A stretch of DNA of 64,000 bases from SFLA01 sp045595165 (lineage in GTDB: Bacteria > Bacillota > Clostridia > Oscillospirales > CAG-382). Position numbers and translations under genes: made by a program. Location of the stretch: contig JAZNZY010000021.1 in NCBI GenBank assembly GCA_045595165.1, positions 62,001-126,000 on the forward strand, in the 5' to 3' direction. This document shows positions 42,784 to 50,803 of the stretch, in pieces. Position 1 is the stretch's first letter. The number at the start of each line of letters is the position of its first letter. Under the pieces are notes generated by a model. That model was not told the origin of the DNA and did no database searches. It worked only from the letters and a program-made list of their open reading frames with translations.

Positions 42784-45266
42784 ATTTCCGCCCCAATGCA
42801 ACAAGAAAATACCGTATTTTTGAATCCGCCTCAACGGCAATGGGCTTTTTCGCCTGCCTTATACTGTGTATGGTTACCGTTTTCGGAATTGCGGGGTACG
42901 CAGAGCAGACCATCCTGCCCGAAATAAGCGTTGGCACGGTTTGGTTCGCTTCCGCGGCGGTGATCGCGGCAACGGGAACAGCGTTTCTGTTTTCCGCAGA
43001 ATGGATAGTTTACCCCGCCCTCGCTTTGGGCGGAGCGGGAATTTCTCTTTTGTGCTTTATTCCCTTAAGCGAAGCCGTAACGGAAAAATTAAACAAGATA
43101 GGCGAAGAAATATACAAATTCGAGCCTGAATACTATATCCCATATCACGATTGGGAGCTTACTCTGGTTGCAATACTGCTGGCATCCGTCTGCGCAGTAC
43201 TGCTTACCCACTTTATGTTAAGATGTAAAGTGCTCGTCCCCGTTTTGCTTACCTCCGGGGTAACGCTGGGACTGTTCGTTTCCCTTGAGCGAAACGAAAG
43301 CATACACTTTTTTGTAATGATCCTTTGTATTGCCGCAATGCTGTGCGTTGCCGTGCAGGGCAAAGGCGGAAAGGCTATGGGAAGCGTTATACCCATAACC
43401 AGGATCGGCGTAAAGACGTTGGCGTTTTTCCTTGCCGCCGCCATAGTGCTTATACCCGTGGCATCCGACGAGGCGTTTTCAAAATCCGTAATGGACACTA
43501 TATCTCAGCTTACGGGTATAAAGCCGCCCACGGTTGCACCCGGCGGATTCGGGGACGCCAGCAGCGACGTGTCTATGGACGGATACGAGCAGTTTATGAA
43601 CGACCTTGAGGAAAAGCAATCCCAGACCGACCTTGAGGACATAGAGTTTGATAACGTACTTTTATACATCGTGTCCGGCGCCGATGACGGCGGGGATATG
43701 TTCCTCCGCCGCCGTATACACTATGAATACGGTAATAACGCTTGGACTTTATCTACTTCAACCTCTGAGGATCTGACAGACGATTCCTTCAGGCTTCTTG
43801 CGGATGCCCAAAGAGGAGATCTTACTGCCCTGCCCAGTTCCCGTGATTTTATTACAGTTGCAGGCGTGGTCAAGCCTCTTTATCCTGCCATACCTGCGGG
43901 AAGCACGCATATCTCCAACCCCAACGAAGAGGCATTTTATGATCTGGACGGGGACGGGGTAAAGGAAAGATACCCTGCTGTTACCACCCACACCTACCGT
44001 TTTCAAGATATTGAATTCGATGACGAGTGGTTTGATTTCCTGCGCAAAAACACCGATATCGACTGGGGCTACGAAGCCTTTGGTATGAAGGATTACCAAA
44101 ACCCCGAGTTTGTAATTTCCGGTGATGAATTGCTGGATAAGGAATTGCGTGCCCTTATGCTGGATCTTCTTATGCGCTACTGCGGTTATCAGACCTACGA
44201 TGAATGGCTGGCTGCGGAGGATTCGGTTATAGATGCTATCGAAGCCGTACAGATATACCTTTCCGAAACCAAATATTACACAATGAACCCACAGATGTCC
44301 GATCGGTACGAAAATTACGATCACGAGAAGGACAGTATATACAACTTCCTGTTTAACACCGGCGAGGGATACTGCGTACAGTTTGCCTCCACCGCCGCAC
44401 TGCTGCTTCGCTCCATCGGCATAAACACCCGTTACGTTACGGGATATTCTTCCAGAGGCGCGGACTTCAGCGGAAACAGGCATATTTACGATTCCAACTC
44501 CCACGCCTGGTGCGAGGTGGAGCTTTACGGTTACGGCTGGGTGCCCTTTGAAATGACCTACGCTGCTATGCAAAACTCCATAGGCTCCGAAGGACCTACC
44601 CTCGATCCTCCCAATTTCCCGGAGGAAGTGTCAACGGAAGAGCCTTCCGCCGACGAAAGTGAGGAAATAAGCGAAGAGGAATCAAGCGAAGCCGAGAGCA
44701 GCGAAGAGAAATCAAGCGAAGACTCTGCGGTTTCCGACGTATCCGATGACGGCTCTTTGGTTGAAAGTGTTGGCGAAATGTCGGCAGACCTGCCGAAAAA
44801 CAATAAAAAAGCGATTATCTATTGTATTTGTATCGCTTTTTGTGGTATAATCCTTACGTTGACCGCCGCACTTATATACCGCCGCAACGAAAAACGGCGC
44901 AAAAACACCCTTAAAACCAGAGAGAAATACTCTCTGGGCGAAGGGGATGCGGAAAAAGGTCTTTTGGAACTGCATTCACAGCACATAAAGCTTTTGCGTC
45001 TGAAAGGCTTTACCCCCATCAAGGGCGAAAAATATCCCGAATATATCAAGCGTGTGTGCAGGTCCGCGCCCGATATGCCCAATCCCAAGTTTGTAATGGA
45101 ATACTTCCGCAAAGCCGAATTCGGCGGTGTCTGCACCAAGGAAGAGCTGGCGGCGGCAGGAAAGCATATGCTTTTGTTGAACGATTACGTTTACACCACT
45201 TTAAAGGGATTTAAAAAGCGGAAGGCTTATTTTGACGGACTGCTTACAAAGCCAAAGCAAAAATGA
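42780..45266 (+). CDS. Transglutaminase-domain membrane protein
   Basis: 828 residues. Five to six membrane helices (about residues 15-235), then an extracellular part with a transglutaminase core: catalytic Cys in GEGYCVQFASTAALLLRS near residue 532 and His in DSNSHAWCEVEL near residue 574. A Ser/Glu-rich linker follows (about 620-665), then another membrane helix near 685 and a cytoplasmic C-terminal DUF4129-like domain (about 710-828). This is the usual third member of MoxR-DUF58 operons. The substrate, presumably an envelope protein or peptide, is unknown. Confidence 0.92.
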   Translation: MNFRPNATRKYRIFESASTAMGFFACLILCMVTVFGIAGYAEQTILPEISVGTVWFASAAVIAATGTAFLFSAEWIVYPALALGGAGISLLCFIPLSEAVTEKLNKIGEEIYKFEPEYYIPYHDWELTLVAILLASVCAVLLTHFMLRCKVLVPVLLTSGVTLGLFVSLERNESIHFFVMILCIAAMLCVAVQGKGGKAMGSVIPITRIGVKTLAFFLAAAIVLIPVASDEAFSKSVMDTISQLTGIKPPTVAPGGFGDASSDVSMDGYEQFMNDLEEKQSQTDLEDIEFDNVLLYIVSGADDGGDMFLRRRIHYEYGNNAWTLSTSTSEDLTDDSFRLLADAQRGDLTALPSSRDFITVAGVVKPLYPAIPAGSTHISNPNEEAFYDLDGDGVKERYPAVTTHTYRFQDIEFDDEWFDFLRKNTDIDWGYEAFGMKDYQNPEFVISGDELLDKELRALMLDLLMRYCGYQTYDEWLAAEDSVIDAIEAVQIYLSETKYYTMNPQMSDRYENYDHEKDSIYNFLFNTGEGYCVQFASTAALLLRSIGINTRYVTGYSSRGADFSGNRHIYDSNSHAWCEVELYGYGWVPFEMTYAAMQNSIGSEGPTLDPPNFPEEVSTEEPSADESEEISEEESSEAESSEEKSSEDSAVSDVSDDGSLVESVGEMSADLPKNNKKAIIYCICIAFCGIILTLTAALIYRRNEKRRKNTLKTREKYSLGEGDAEKGLLELHSQHIKLLRLKGFTPIKGEKYPEYIKRVCRSAPDMPNPKFVMEYFRKAEFGGVCTKEELAAAGKHMLLLNDYVYTTLKGFKKRKAYFDGLLTKPKQK

Positions 45267-45295
45267 TTTTTTAAAGAAAAAAGGAGTAGGTTTTT

Positions 45296-45814
45296 ATGAC
45301 ATATTGCCCTCAATGCGGATACGCACTTCGTGAAGGAGTGGTGATCTGCCCCTCCTGCGGAACAAAAACTCTTTGCGAAATTCTCACCGTAAAGGAAGAA
45401 AAAAAAGAAGAGAGTATAGCGCAAATCCTGACGAAAGCGGAGTCCGCGCCCCTCTCTGCCTCTGCGCAGGCGGAAGCGTTCCCGATCCCCGCGCCCGCAG
45501 AGGAAAAGGAGCAAGCGCCGGTAAAAACCTCATACAGCGATAACGTGCTTCCCACGGGAAGATACGCAGTCCTTTCCACGGGCGGATATTTAATAAACCA
45601 GTTGTTGTTTATGGTACCCGTTATCGGATTTATAATCGCTATCATAATGGCGTGCGCATCCAAAAAGGTAAACCGCCGCAGACACGCGCTGAGCGCGGTG
45701 ATACTGCACATCATATTTTTGGTGCTGGCAGGCGGTATCGCGGGGATATCCGCGGTGTTCGGATATTCCGCAGTGGTTGCGGCAATAACGGAATGGCTTA
45801 AAGCTTTAATGTAA
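45296..45814 (+). CDS. Zinc-ribbon membrane protein of unknown function
   Basis: 172 residues. An N-terminal zinc ribbon with two CxxC motifs (CPQCG and CPSCG, residues 4-25) is followed by an Ala/Glu-rich linker and two membrane helices (about residues 100-120 and 140-160). Such zinc-ribbon membrane proteins are common in Clostridia and have no assigned function. It is preceded by AAGGAG and lies 30 bp after the transglutaminase gene. Confidence 0.75.
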   Translation: MTYCPQCGYALREGVVICPSCGTKTLCEILTVKEEKKEESIAQILTKAESAPLSASAQAEAFPIPAPAEEKEQAPVKTSYSDNVLPTGRYAVLSTGGYLINQLLFMVPVIGFIIAIIMACASKKVNRRRHALSAVILHIIFLVLAGGIAGISAVFGYSAVVAAITEWLKALM

Positions 45815-45826
45815 TCACCCCGACAA
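45813..45826 (+). other. Possible deletion footprint of a REP-like hairpin
   Basis: AATCACCCCGACAA equals the two ends of REP copy R2 (AATCACCCC ... CCCCGACAA) joined at the shared CCCC, with the hairpin missing. It overlaps the stop codon of the zinc-ribbon gene. It may be chance, but the ends match exactly. Confidence 0.45.
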
Positions 45827-45829
45827 TAA

Positions 45830-45861
45830 AAAAGAGCAGACTGTGTCTGCTCTTTTTTTTA
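45830..45861. terminator. Terminator at the end of the glycerate kinase-MoxR operon (bidirectional)
   Basis: AGAGCAGA (45833-45840) / TCTGCTCT (45846-45853), loop CTGTG, then eight T; A-tract on the left. Heptamer element F begins right at the end of the T-tract. Confidence 0.92.
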
Positions 45862-45962
45862 ACGATGAACTAGAAACGAGGAACGAGGAACTTCGGAAGA
45901 TTTTTGTTCGCAGAACAAAAATCAACCATTCGTTCATAGTTTATCGTTCATAGTTCATCGTT
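45861..45962 (+). repeat. Full heptamer element F (102 bp)
   Basis: Terminal inverted repeat AACGATGAACTA / TAGTTCATCGTT. Left arm of AACGATG/AACTAGA/AACGAGG units, CTTCGGAAG, central hairpin GATTTTTGTTC/GAACAAAAATC, AACCATTC, right arm of GTTCATA units. Ends 2 bp before the stop codon of the lipid kinase gene (45965). Confidence 0.9.
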
Positions 45963-45964
45963 TC

Positions 45965-46882
45965 TTACGGTAAAACCAGTTGTACTGCGCCTTCCAATAT
46001 CTTAAGCACGGGATCGCGCATTAATATAATCTCTCCGTCCACGTTAAAGGGGATACGGTTGGGAGAGCATATTTTTAATTTCTTGCAGCGGCGGAAGGTA
46101 ACTACATCCTTCGCTTTTTCAAAATGCTCGCCTTTTTTATATATGTTTACCAGCTTTAAAATGCCCGCTCGGGAAACACGGTCGATACAGACAAAATCCA
46201 TAAGCCCATCGTTTACCTTGGCGTACGGAGCGGCTTTATATGCGCCGCCGTAATAATTTCCGTTGGCGGCGAGGGCGAACATACAAGGGTGGGATCCGCC
46301 GAAAACGTCCTCATCATCACAAATAACGGTGTATTCGTATTTTTCGTACTTTAAAAAGCATTCAACCAGGGACATATTGTATGAGCCTTTTCCTCCCAAA
46401 ATACGGCGGTATTTGCCCATTCCGTCTGCCACCGCGGAATCAAAACCCGCAGACGCTACATTTACGCTTATGTATCCCGTGCCGCTTTCCGAATCCGTAA
46501 CGGAAATAACGTCCAGCGGTACTGTTTTTCCCTTGGAAACCCGCTTCAGATCTCGGAAATCCGACGGAGTGTAATCCGGAAACGCCTTTATAAAATCGTT
46601 TCCGCTTCCCGTGGGGACAACCGCCACGGAGCAGTTTTTACTGCCGGAGCGGATTATTCCCGTAACCACCTCGTTAAAGGTGCCATCTCCTCCGCAGGCG
46701 TAAATACGTAGGTGATCATCGGTGTTTTTTAATTGCTCGCACACCTCACGTATAGCATCCTTCGCGCATACGGTAACGTATTTTTCACATTTTTCAAGGT
46801 GTAGCTTATCCACCGCTTCGGAAATAATGTTCGAACGGTCTTTACTGCCCGCAACGGGGTTTAATATAAAAAGATGCTTCAT
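45965..46882 (-). CDS. YegS/BmrU family lipid (diacylglycerol) kinase
   Basis: 305-residue soluble lipid kinase of the DagK/YegS type. GGDGTFNEVVTGI near residue 63-75 is the nucleotide-binding motif and PTGSGNDFIKAFP near residue 90-102 the phosphate loop. Likely phosphorylates diacylglycerol from lipoteichoic acid turnover back to phosphatidic acid, which CdsA uses; this link is inference. It overlaps tmcAL by 4 bp (ATGA). Confidence 0.9.
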   Translation of the reverse strand: MKHLFILNPVAGSKDRSNIISEAVDKLHLEKCEKYVTVCAKDAIREVCEQLKNTDDHLRIYACGGDGTFNEVVTGIIRSGSKNCSVAVVPTGSGNDFIKAFPDYTPSDFRDLKRVSKGKTVPLDVISVTDSESGTGYISVNVASAGFDSAVADGMGKYRRILGGKGSYNMSLVECFLKYEKYEYTVICDDEDVFGGSHPCMFALAANGNYYGGAYKAAPYAKVNDGLMDFVCIDRVSRAGILKLVNIYKKGEHFEKAKDVVTFRRCKKLKICSPNRIPFNVDGEIILMRDPVLKILEGAVQLVLP

Positions 46883-47991
46883 TTATTTACTCCTTTGATA
46901 TAGGGTGTGCGGCAAAGAGGGTCGGGCGCTGAAAACAACTCACGAAGCACTCTTTCTGCTCTTACCGAATTTTCAAATTGCTTGTTGCCCGCAACGGAAG
47001 CAGGCTTTACCACAAGAGAAAGAGAGGAACTTTTACTTATCTGCTTTATTACGGGAAGCCCTTTTCCTCCCGCCGCAAGGAGAGTAGTATGATTGGGCAT
47101 TTCCGCCGCCTGATATTTGGTTATGCCGAAGAGCATGCTTACCAGTGCGCGGCGGACACGGGCAACCGTATCGTGAGCGCTGACACAAGCCGAAATAATT
47201 TCTTCCGTACCGCTTTTTTCGCGGCAGGCTTTGGTTATGCGTCCTGCCAAGGATTCGTCTATGCCGTAAAGCATAGCTTTATCTCCCGAATACAGCTTTG
47301 CCGCTACGCTTAAATAGGGGTAAAGGGCTGTATCGGGCACGGGGGAATCAAAAAAGGTCGAGGCTTCACGGGGGAGTCCGTCCTTCGGCACGCCCGCCGA
47401 CCGTAAAGAGCCGGCGGAAGAAAAGAGGGGTGAACGGGGGATTATTTCTATTTTTAATAAATTCCGTTTTGATGCGGCTTTTATATATTCAAGGGCTAAA
47501 ATATTGTTGGGCTTTGAAAGACAGCGGGCGGTTTCTTCTCCCAACGCTTCCGCCAAAACAAGCTCTGCCGCTTTGGGATATGAAAGATTTTTTTGCGTTT
47601 TTATGAGGGCGGATATCTTTTCCTCAAAATCACTCTTACATACAATATCCCTTGCACGCAACACCGCGTCTTTATCCTCTGCGCCGAAAACGAGGGCTTC
47701 AAACCCCGCTTCCTCGGCTATATGCACCCCTGCGCGGGCGAAATCACGGGCAGAAAGGGAGGAAAAGGGGAAAGGAAGCTCCAACACCCCGTCAAACCCG
47801 CACTCCACGGCGGCGGAAGCACGCAAATATTTATCGGCGCAGGCGTTGATGCCACGCTGAACCAGGTTTCCGCTCATAATTCCGAAAACTATTGGGTATA
47901 ATTTATGCGCTTCATCCACCAAATGCTTGTGGCCGAAATGAAACGGATTGAATTCGCAAATAATTGCGGCGGTTCCTTTTAATCTTTCCAT
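46879..47991 (-). CDS. tmcAL: tRNA(Met) cytidine acetate ligase
   Basis: Makes N4-acetylcytidine at the wobble position of elongator tRNA-Met, using acetate and ATP. 370 residues with the nucleotidyltransferase HxGH motif in CEFNPFHFGHKHLVDEA (residues 14-30). GIMSGNLVQRG and QELPFPFSSLSA-like segments (VLELPFPFSSLSARDFA) are family-typical. I prefer ATG 47991, which has AAGGG 6-7 bases upstream, over ATG 48006. It shares its promoter region with ackA, which makes acetyl phosphate and acetate. Confidence 0.9.
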   Translation of the reverse strand: MERLKGTAAIICEFNPFHFGHKHLVDEAHKLYPIVFGIMSGNLVQRGINACADKYLRASAAVECGFDGVLELPFPFSSLSARDFARAGVHIAEEAGFEALVFGAEDKDAVLRARDIVCKSDFEEKISALIKTQKNLSYPKAAELVLAEALGEETARCLSKPNNILALEYIKAASKRNLLKIEIIPRSPLFSSAGSLRSAGVPKDGLPREASTFFDSPVPDTALYPYLSVAAKLYSGDKAMLYGIDESLAGRITKACREKSGTEEIISACVSAHDTVARVRRALVSMLFGITKYQAAEMPNHTTLLAAGGKGLPVIKQISKSSSLSLVVKPASVAGNKQFENSVRAERVLRELFSAPDPLCRTPYIKGVNK

Positions 47992-48000
47992 AAAAATCCC

Positions 48001-48029
48001 TTGCATTTATTTTCTAACGGTAGTATAAT
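48001..48029 (+). promoter_or_regulatory. ackA promoter
   Basis: -35 TTGCAT (48001-48006), 17-bp spacer, -10 TATAAT (48024-48029), 38 bp before the start codon. The -10 overlaps the -10 of the opposite promoter. Confidence 0.8.
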
Positions 48030-48050
48030 TAAAAATAATTAAAATGTCAA
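48022..48050 (-). promoter_or_regulatory. tmcAL-lipid kinase promoter
   Basis: Minus strand -35 TTGACA (48045-48050), 17-bp spacer, -10 TATACT (48022-48027). It overlaps the ackA promoter by 8 bp, so both cannot be occupied at once. Confidence 0.8.
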
Positions 48051-48067
48051 GCAAGGAGAAATGAACA

Positions 48068-49273
48068 ATGTATATTCTTGTCGTAAACGCAGGAAGCTCT
48101 TCCCTTAAATACCAGCTTTTTGATATGGAGGGGGAAAAGCTTTTGGCAAAAGGTAATGCCGACCGTATCGGTATTGACGGCGTGCTGGAGCATCAGGTTA
48201 TAGGTAAAGAAAAGACCGCCACTCCCACTCCCTTCCCCACCCACGCAGACGCTATTAAAAAAGTACTTGAAACACTTGTGGATAAAGAAGCAGGCTGTAT
48301 CGAGAGTATTGATATGATCGGCGCAGTAGGTCACCGCGTAGTACACGGCGGTCCTTGGCTCACCAAGCCCACCCTCGTTACCGAGCAGTCCAAGGCTGAC
48401 CTTCGCAAATGCCTTACCATCGCTCCCCTTCACACCAAGGGACATCTTGAGGGTATTCAGGGCTGTGAAGAGGTTATGCCTAACGTGCCTCAGGTGCTGG
48501 TTATCGACACCGCTTTCCATTCCACTATGCCCGCAAAGGCATACACTTATCCTATCGCATACGAAGTAGCAGAAAAATATAATATCCGCCGTTACGGTTT
48601 CCACGGCACCTCCCACAGATACGTTTCCGCTATCGCAAACGAATATCTGGGCAAGGAAGACAGCAAGATCGTTACCTGCCATATAGGCAACGGTTCTTCC
48701 ATTTCCGCAGTAAGAGGCGGCAAGTGTATGGACACCAGCATGGGCTTCACTCCCCTTGACGGTATTATTATGGGCTCCCGTTGCGGCGCCATCGACCCCG
48801 CTATCGTTCCCTATATTATGGAAGCAGAGAATATTCCCGCTAACGAAATGGGCAACTGGATGAACAAAAAGTGCGGTCTGCTGGGCGTTTCCGGCGTATC
48901 CTCCGATATGCGTAACCTCCGCAAGGCGCAGGCAGAGGGCAACGAGAGAGCCAATCTTGCATCCGATATTCTCACTTACGAGATAAAGAAGTTTATCGGC
49001 TCTTACGCAGCCGCTATGAACGGTCTGGACTGTCTGGTATTTACCGCAGGTATCGGTGAAAACGATGCGAGAGTAAGAAGCGAAGTTTGCGCAGATATGG
49101 AATTTTTGGGCGTGAAGATGGACGAGGACAAGAACCTTAACTACCGCGATCTTCCCGTTCCCGCAGACGTTTCCGCTCCCGACAGCAAGGTGAGAATTCT
49201 TGTTATCGCCACCAACGAAGAGCTGGTTATCGCCCGCGATACCGCAGAAATCGTTGCAGGACTTAACAAATAA
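48068..49273 (+). CDS. ackA: Acetate kinase
   Basis: Interconverts acetyl phosphate and acetate with ATP gain, the end of acetate fermentation. 401 residues, normal length. MYILVVNAGSSSLKYQLFD at the start, HRVVHGG near residue 90, GFHGTSHRYVS near residue 178, CHIGNGSSISAV near residue 206, and TAGIGENDARVR near residue 323. AAGGAG lies 9 bases before the ATG. Codon use is strongly biased, consistent with high expression. No pta gene is adjacent. Confidence 0.97.
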   Translation: MYILVVNAGSSSLKYQLFDMEGEKLLAKGNADRIGIDGVLEHQVIGKEKTATPTPFPTHADAIKKVLETLVDKEAGCIESIDMIGAVGHRVVHGGPWLTKPTLVTEQSKADLRKCLTIAPLHTKGHLEGIQGCEEVMPNVPQVLVIDTAFHSTMPAKAYTYPIAYEVAEKYNIRRYGFHGTSHRYVSAIANEYLGKEDSKIVTCHIGNGSSISAVRGGKCMDTSMGFTPLDGIIMGSRCGAIDPAIVPYIMEAENIPANEMGNWMNKKCGLLGVSGVSSDMRNLRKAQAEGNERANLASDILTYEIKKFIGSYAAAMNGLDCLVFTAGIGENDARVRSEVCADMEFLGVKMDEDKNLNYRDLPVPADVSAPDSKVRILVIATNEELVIARDTAEIVAGLNK

Positions 49274-49902
49274 TGATAGAAACTCTTACTTTTGTTTTTG
49301 AGATAATCGGCACGGTGGCTTTTGCCATTTCCGGCGCCATAACAGGTCTTAAAAAGAAAATGGATATTTTCGGCGTGGTAATTCTCGCCGTGATAACCGC
49401 CGTGGGGGGAGGCGCAATACGGGATATCGTGTTGGGCAATACCCCGCCCATGACGTTCAGAAACCCCGTTTACGCTCTGGTTGCCGTTGCCACGGGAATA
49501 CTTACCTTTATCCCTGCGGTACGAAGGCTGGCAGGCAAAAATTCAAAAGTTTTTGATATGTTTTTGCTTATAACCGATTCTGTGGGGCTGGGCATATTTA
49601 CTGTAATGGGTATACGCACCGCCATTAACTTAAACCACGGGGAAAACCTGTTTTTGCTGGTCTTCGTGGGAGTGGTTACCGGTGTGGGCGGAGGTCTGCT
49701 TCGTGATATGATGGCAGGCAACACGCCTTACATATTCGTAAAGCACATATACGCATCCGCTTCCCTTGCAGGTGCAGTCCTTTGCGTGCTTTTGTGGAAG
49801 CCCTTGGGCGCAACGGCGGCAATGACGATTTCCGCAGTGGTTGTAATAACCATACGCTTTCTGGCAGCAAGATTTAAATGGAGTCTGCCGAAAGCGGAAT
49901 AG
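49273..49902 (+). CDS. TRIC/YadS-like cation channel family protein (UPF0126)
   Basis: 209 residues, seven membrane helices in two repeats, each marked by a GGG-xx-RD motif: GGGAIRDIVLG near residue 37 and GGGLLRDMMAG near residue 123. Prokaryotic members are homologues of trimeric intracellular cation channels; glycine transport has also been proposed for some. The start overlaps the ackA stop by one base (TAATG), so it depends on ackA translation. Confidence 0.9.
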   Translation: MIETLTFVFEIIGTVAFAISGAITGLKKKMDIFGVVILAVITAVGGGAIRDIVLGNTPPMTFRNPVYALVAVATGILTFIPAVRRLAGKNSKVFDMFLLITDSVGLGIFTVMGIRTAINLNHGENLFLLVFVGVVTGVGGGLLRDMMAGNTPYIFVKHIYASASLAGAVLCVLLWKPLGATAAMTISAVVVITIRFLAARFKWSLPKAE

Positions 49903-49908
49903 AAATTA

Positions 49909-50010
49909 AATGAGGAATGAGAAATGAGAAATGAGAAATTAAGGAAGCTTATTGCACCGCGGTGCAAAAAGCAACCATCATTCATCATTTATCATTCATC
50001 ATTCCTCATT
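49909..50010 (+). repeat. Full heptamer element G (102 bp)
   Basis: Terminal inverted repeat AATGAGGAATGA / TCATTCCTCATT. Left arm of AATGAGA/AATGAGG units, GGAAGC, central hairpin TTGCACC/GGTGCAA, AGCAACCATC, right arm of CATTCAT/CATTTAT/CATTCCT units. Begins 6 bp after the preceding stop and ends at the A-tract of the next terminator. Same length as E and F but different heptamer and loop sequence. Confidence 0.9.
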
Positions 50011-50041
50011 AAAAAACTCCCGATTTTATCGGGAGTTTTTG
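50011..50041. terminator. Bidirectional terminator between the TRIC-like gene and thiT
   Basis: AAAAAACTCCCG / CGGGAGTTTTT around ATTTTAT, symmetric A- and T-tracts, between convergent genes. Confidence 0.92.
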
Positions 50042-50065
50042 TTTATCCTGCTTGCTAAAGAATCT

Positions 50066-50611
50066 TTACTTGAAATTCTTTGGTATTTTTCTCATGGGTT
50101 TTTCGAGCAATACAACTATTACCGCGCAAATTATTCCGTTTGCAAGAACGTAAGGCGCGTTATAGACGATAGAATATATAAACGGCGAAGCGGTGGTGAT
50201 ACCGTAGACCGTTTCCGAGGCGGTGATGGCGTAAATGGTAATTCCGCTTATAAAGTGGATCAAAAAGCGCACGCCTGTGGCAACTGCGGTACCTGCGATA
50301 CCTTTTTTAAAGAAACCTGCTGTTCCAACAGCGGCGTATGCCAAAACGTAATCCAGTAAAATTGAGGGTATTCCGTATCCGCCCGAGGACCACAGAAGAT
50401 ATTTAAGTAATCCGAAAATGGCTCCTGTGGCGATACCCCATCCTGCGCCGCGGCGCAAAGCAAGGATCACCAGAGGCACCATAAGTATGTCTATTCCCCC
50501 GCCCTGAAGCCAGGCGAAGTCGATCTCCAGCGGGCAGAGCGCCAACGCCAGAGCTACGGTTATACCGCATTCGCAAATTATCAAAAGTCTGTCTTTAAGT
50601 TTTTTGTTCAT
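50066..50611 (-). CDS. thiT: Energy-coupled thiamine transporter substrate-binding subunit ThiT
   Basis: 181-residue membrane protein with six helices, the S component of a group II ECF thiamine transporter; the EcfA/A'/T module must be elsewhere. ThiT-typical features: LQGGGIDILMVPLVILALRRG (an Arg-Arg-Gly turn), GAIFGLLKYLL, and SILLDYVLAYAAVGTAGFF. I start at ATG 50609-50611; the frame continues upstream to 50704, but that part is riboswitch and terminator, not protein. There is no clear Shine-Dalgarno sequence. Controlled by the TPP riboswitch at 50722-50793. Confidence 0.9.
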   Translation of the reverse strand: MNKKLKDRLLIICECGITVALALALCPLEIDFAWLQGGGIDILMVPLVILALRRGAGWGIATGAIFGLLKYLLWSSGGYGIPSILLDYVLAYAAVGTAGFFKKGIAGTAVATGVRFLIHFISGITIYAITASETVYGITTASPFIYSIVYNAPYVLANGIICAVIVVLLEKPMRKIPKNFK

Positions 50612-50647
50612 TGTTTTTTTACGACGTGTACTTACTGTTTTTAACGC

Positions 50648-50683
50648 AAAAACGGCTTGTCCTTTTTTATTAAGAACAAGCCG
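50648..50683 (-). terminator. Expression-platform terminator of the TPP riboswitch
   Basis: Minus strand CGGCTTGTTC (50683-50674) / GGACAAGCCG (50662-50653), then TTTTT. Lies between the riboswitch and thiT. GACGTGT just after the riboswitch (50714-50720) could pair with ACACGTC near 50621-50627, a possible long-range partner. Confidence 0.85.
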
Positions 50684-50721
50684 ATAATTTTTTACCATTT
50701 CCAAACGCTTTTACACGTCTT

Positions 50722-50793
50722 CTCCCTTCCACAGCATTATCTGACAGGTTCATCGGGTATATTCTCAGCCGTATATATTATACAGCACCCCGT
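50722..50793 (-). promoter_or_regulatory. TPP (thiamine pyrophosphate) riboswitch controlling thiT
   Basis: On the minus strand the conserved elements appear in order: CGGGGTGC, GGCTGAGAATATACCC, GATGAACCTGTCAGATAATG, and GTGGAAGGGA. These are the P2-P3 pyrimidine-sensing part (CTGAGA) and the P4-P5 diphosphate-sensing part of the THI element. A terminator follows 40 bases later, so TPP should stop transcription. It begins only about 11 bases after the stop of the upstream lipoprotein gene, and I see no clear promoter in that gap. Confidence 0.93.
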
Positions 50794-50803
50794 AAAATGA
50801 TAT

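Noticed and set aside
50612..50704. N-terminal extension of thiT
   Set aside because: These bases form the riboswitch terminator and leader; the extra residues match nothing and precede a normal ThiT start.
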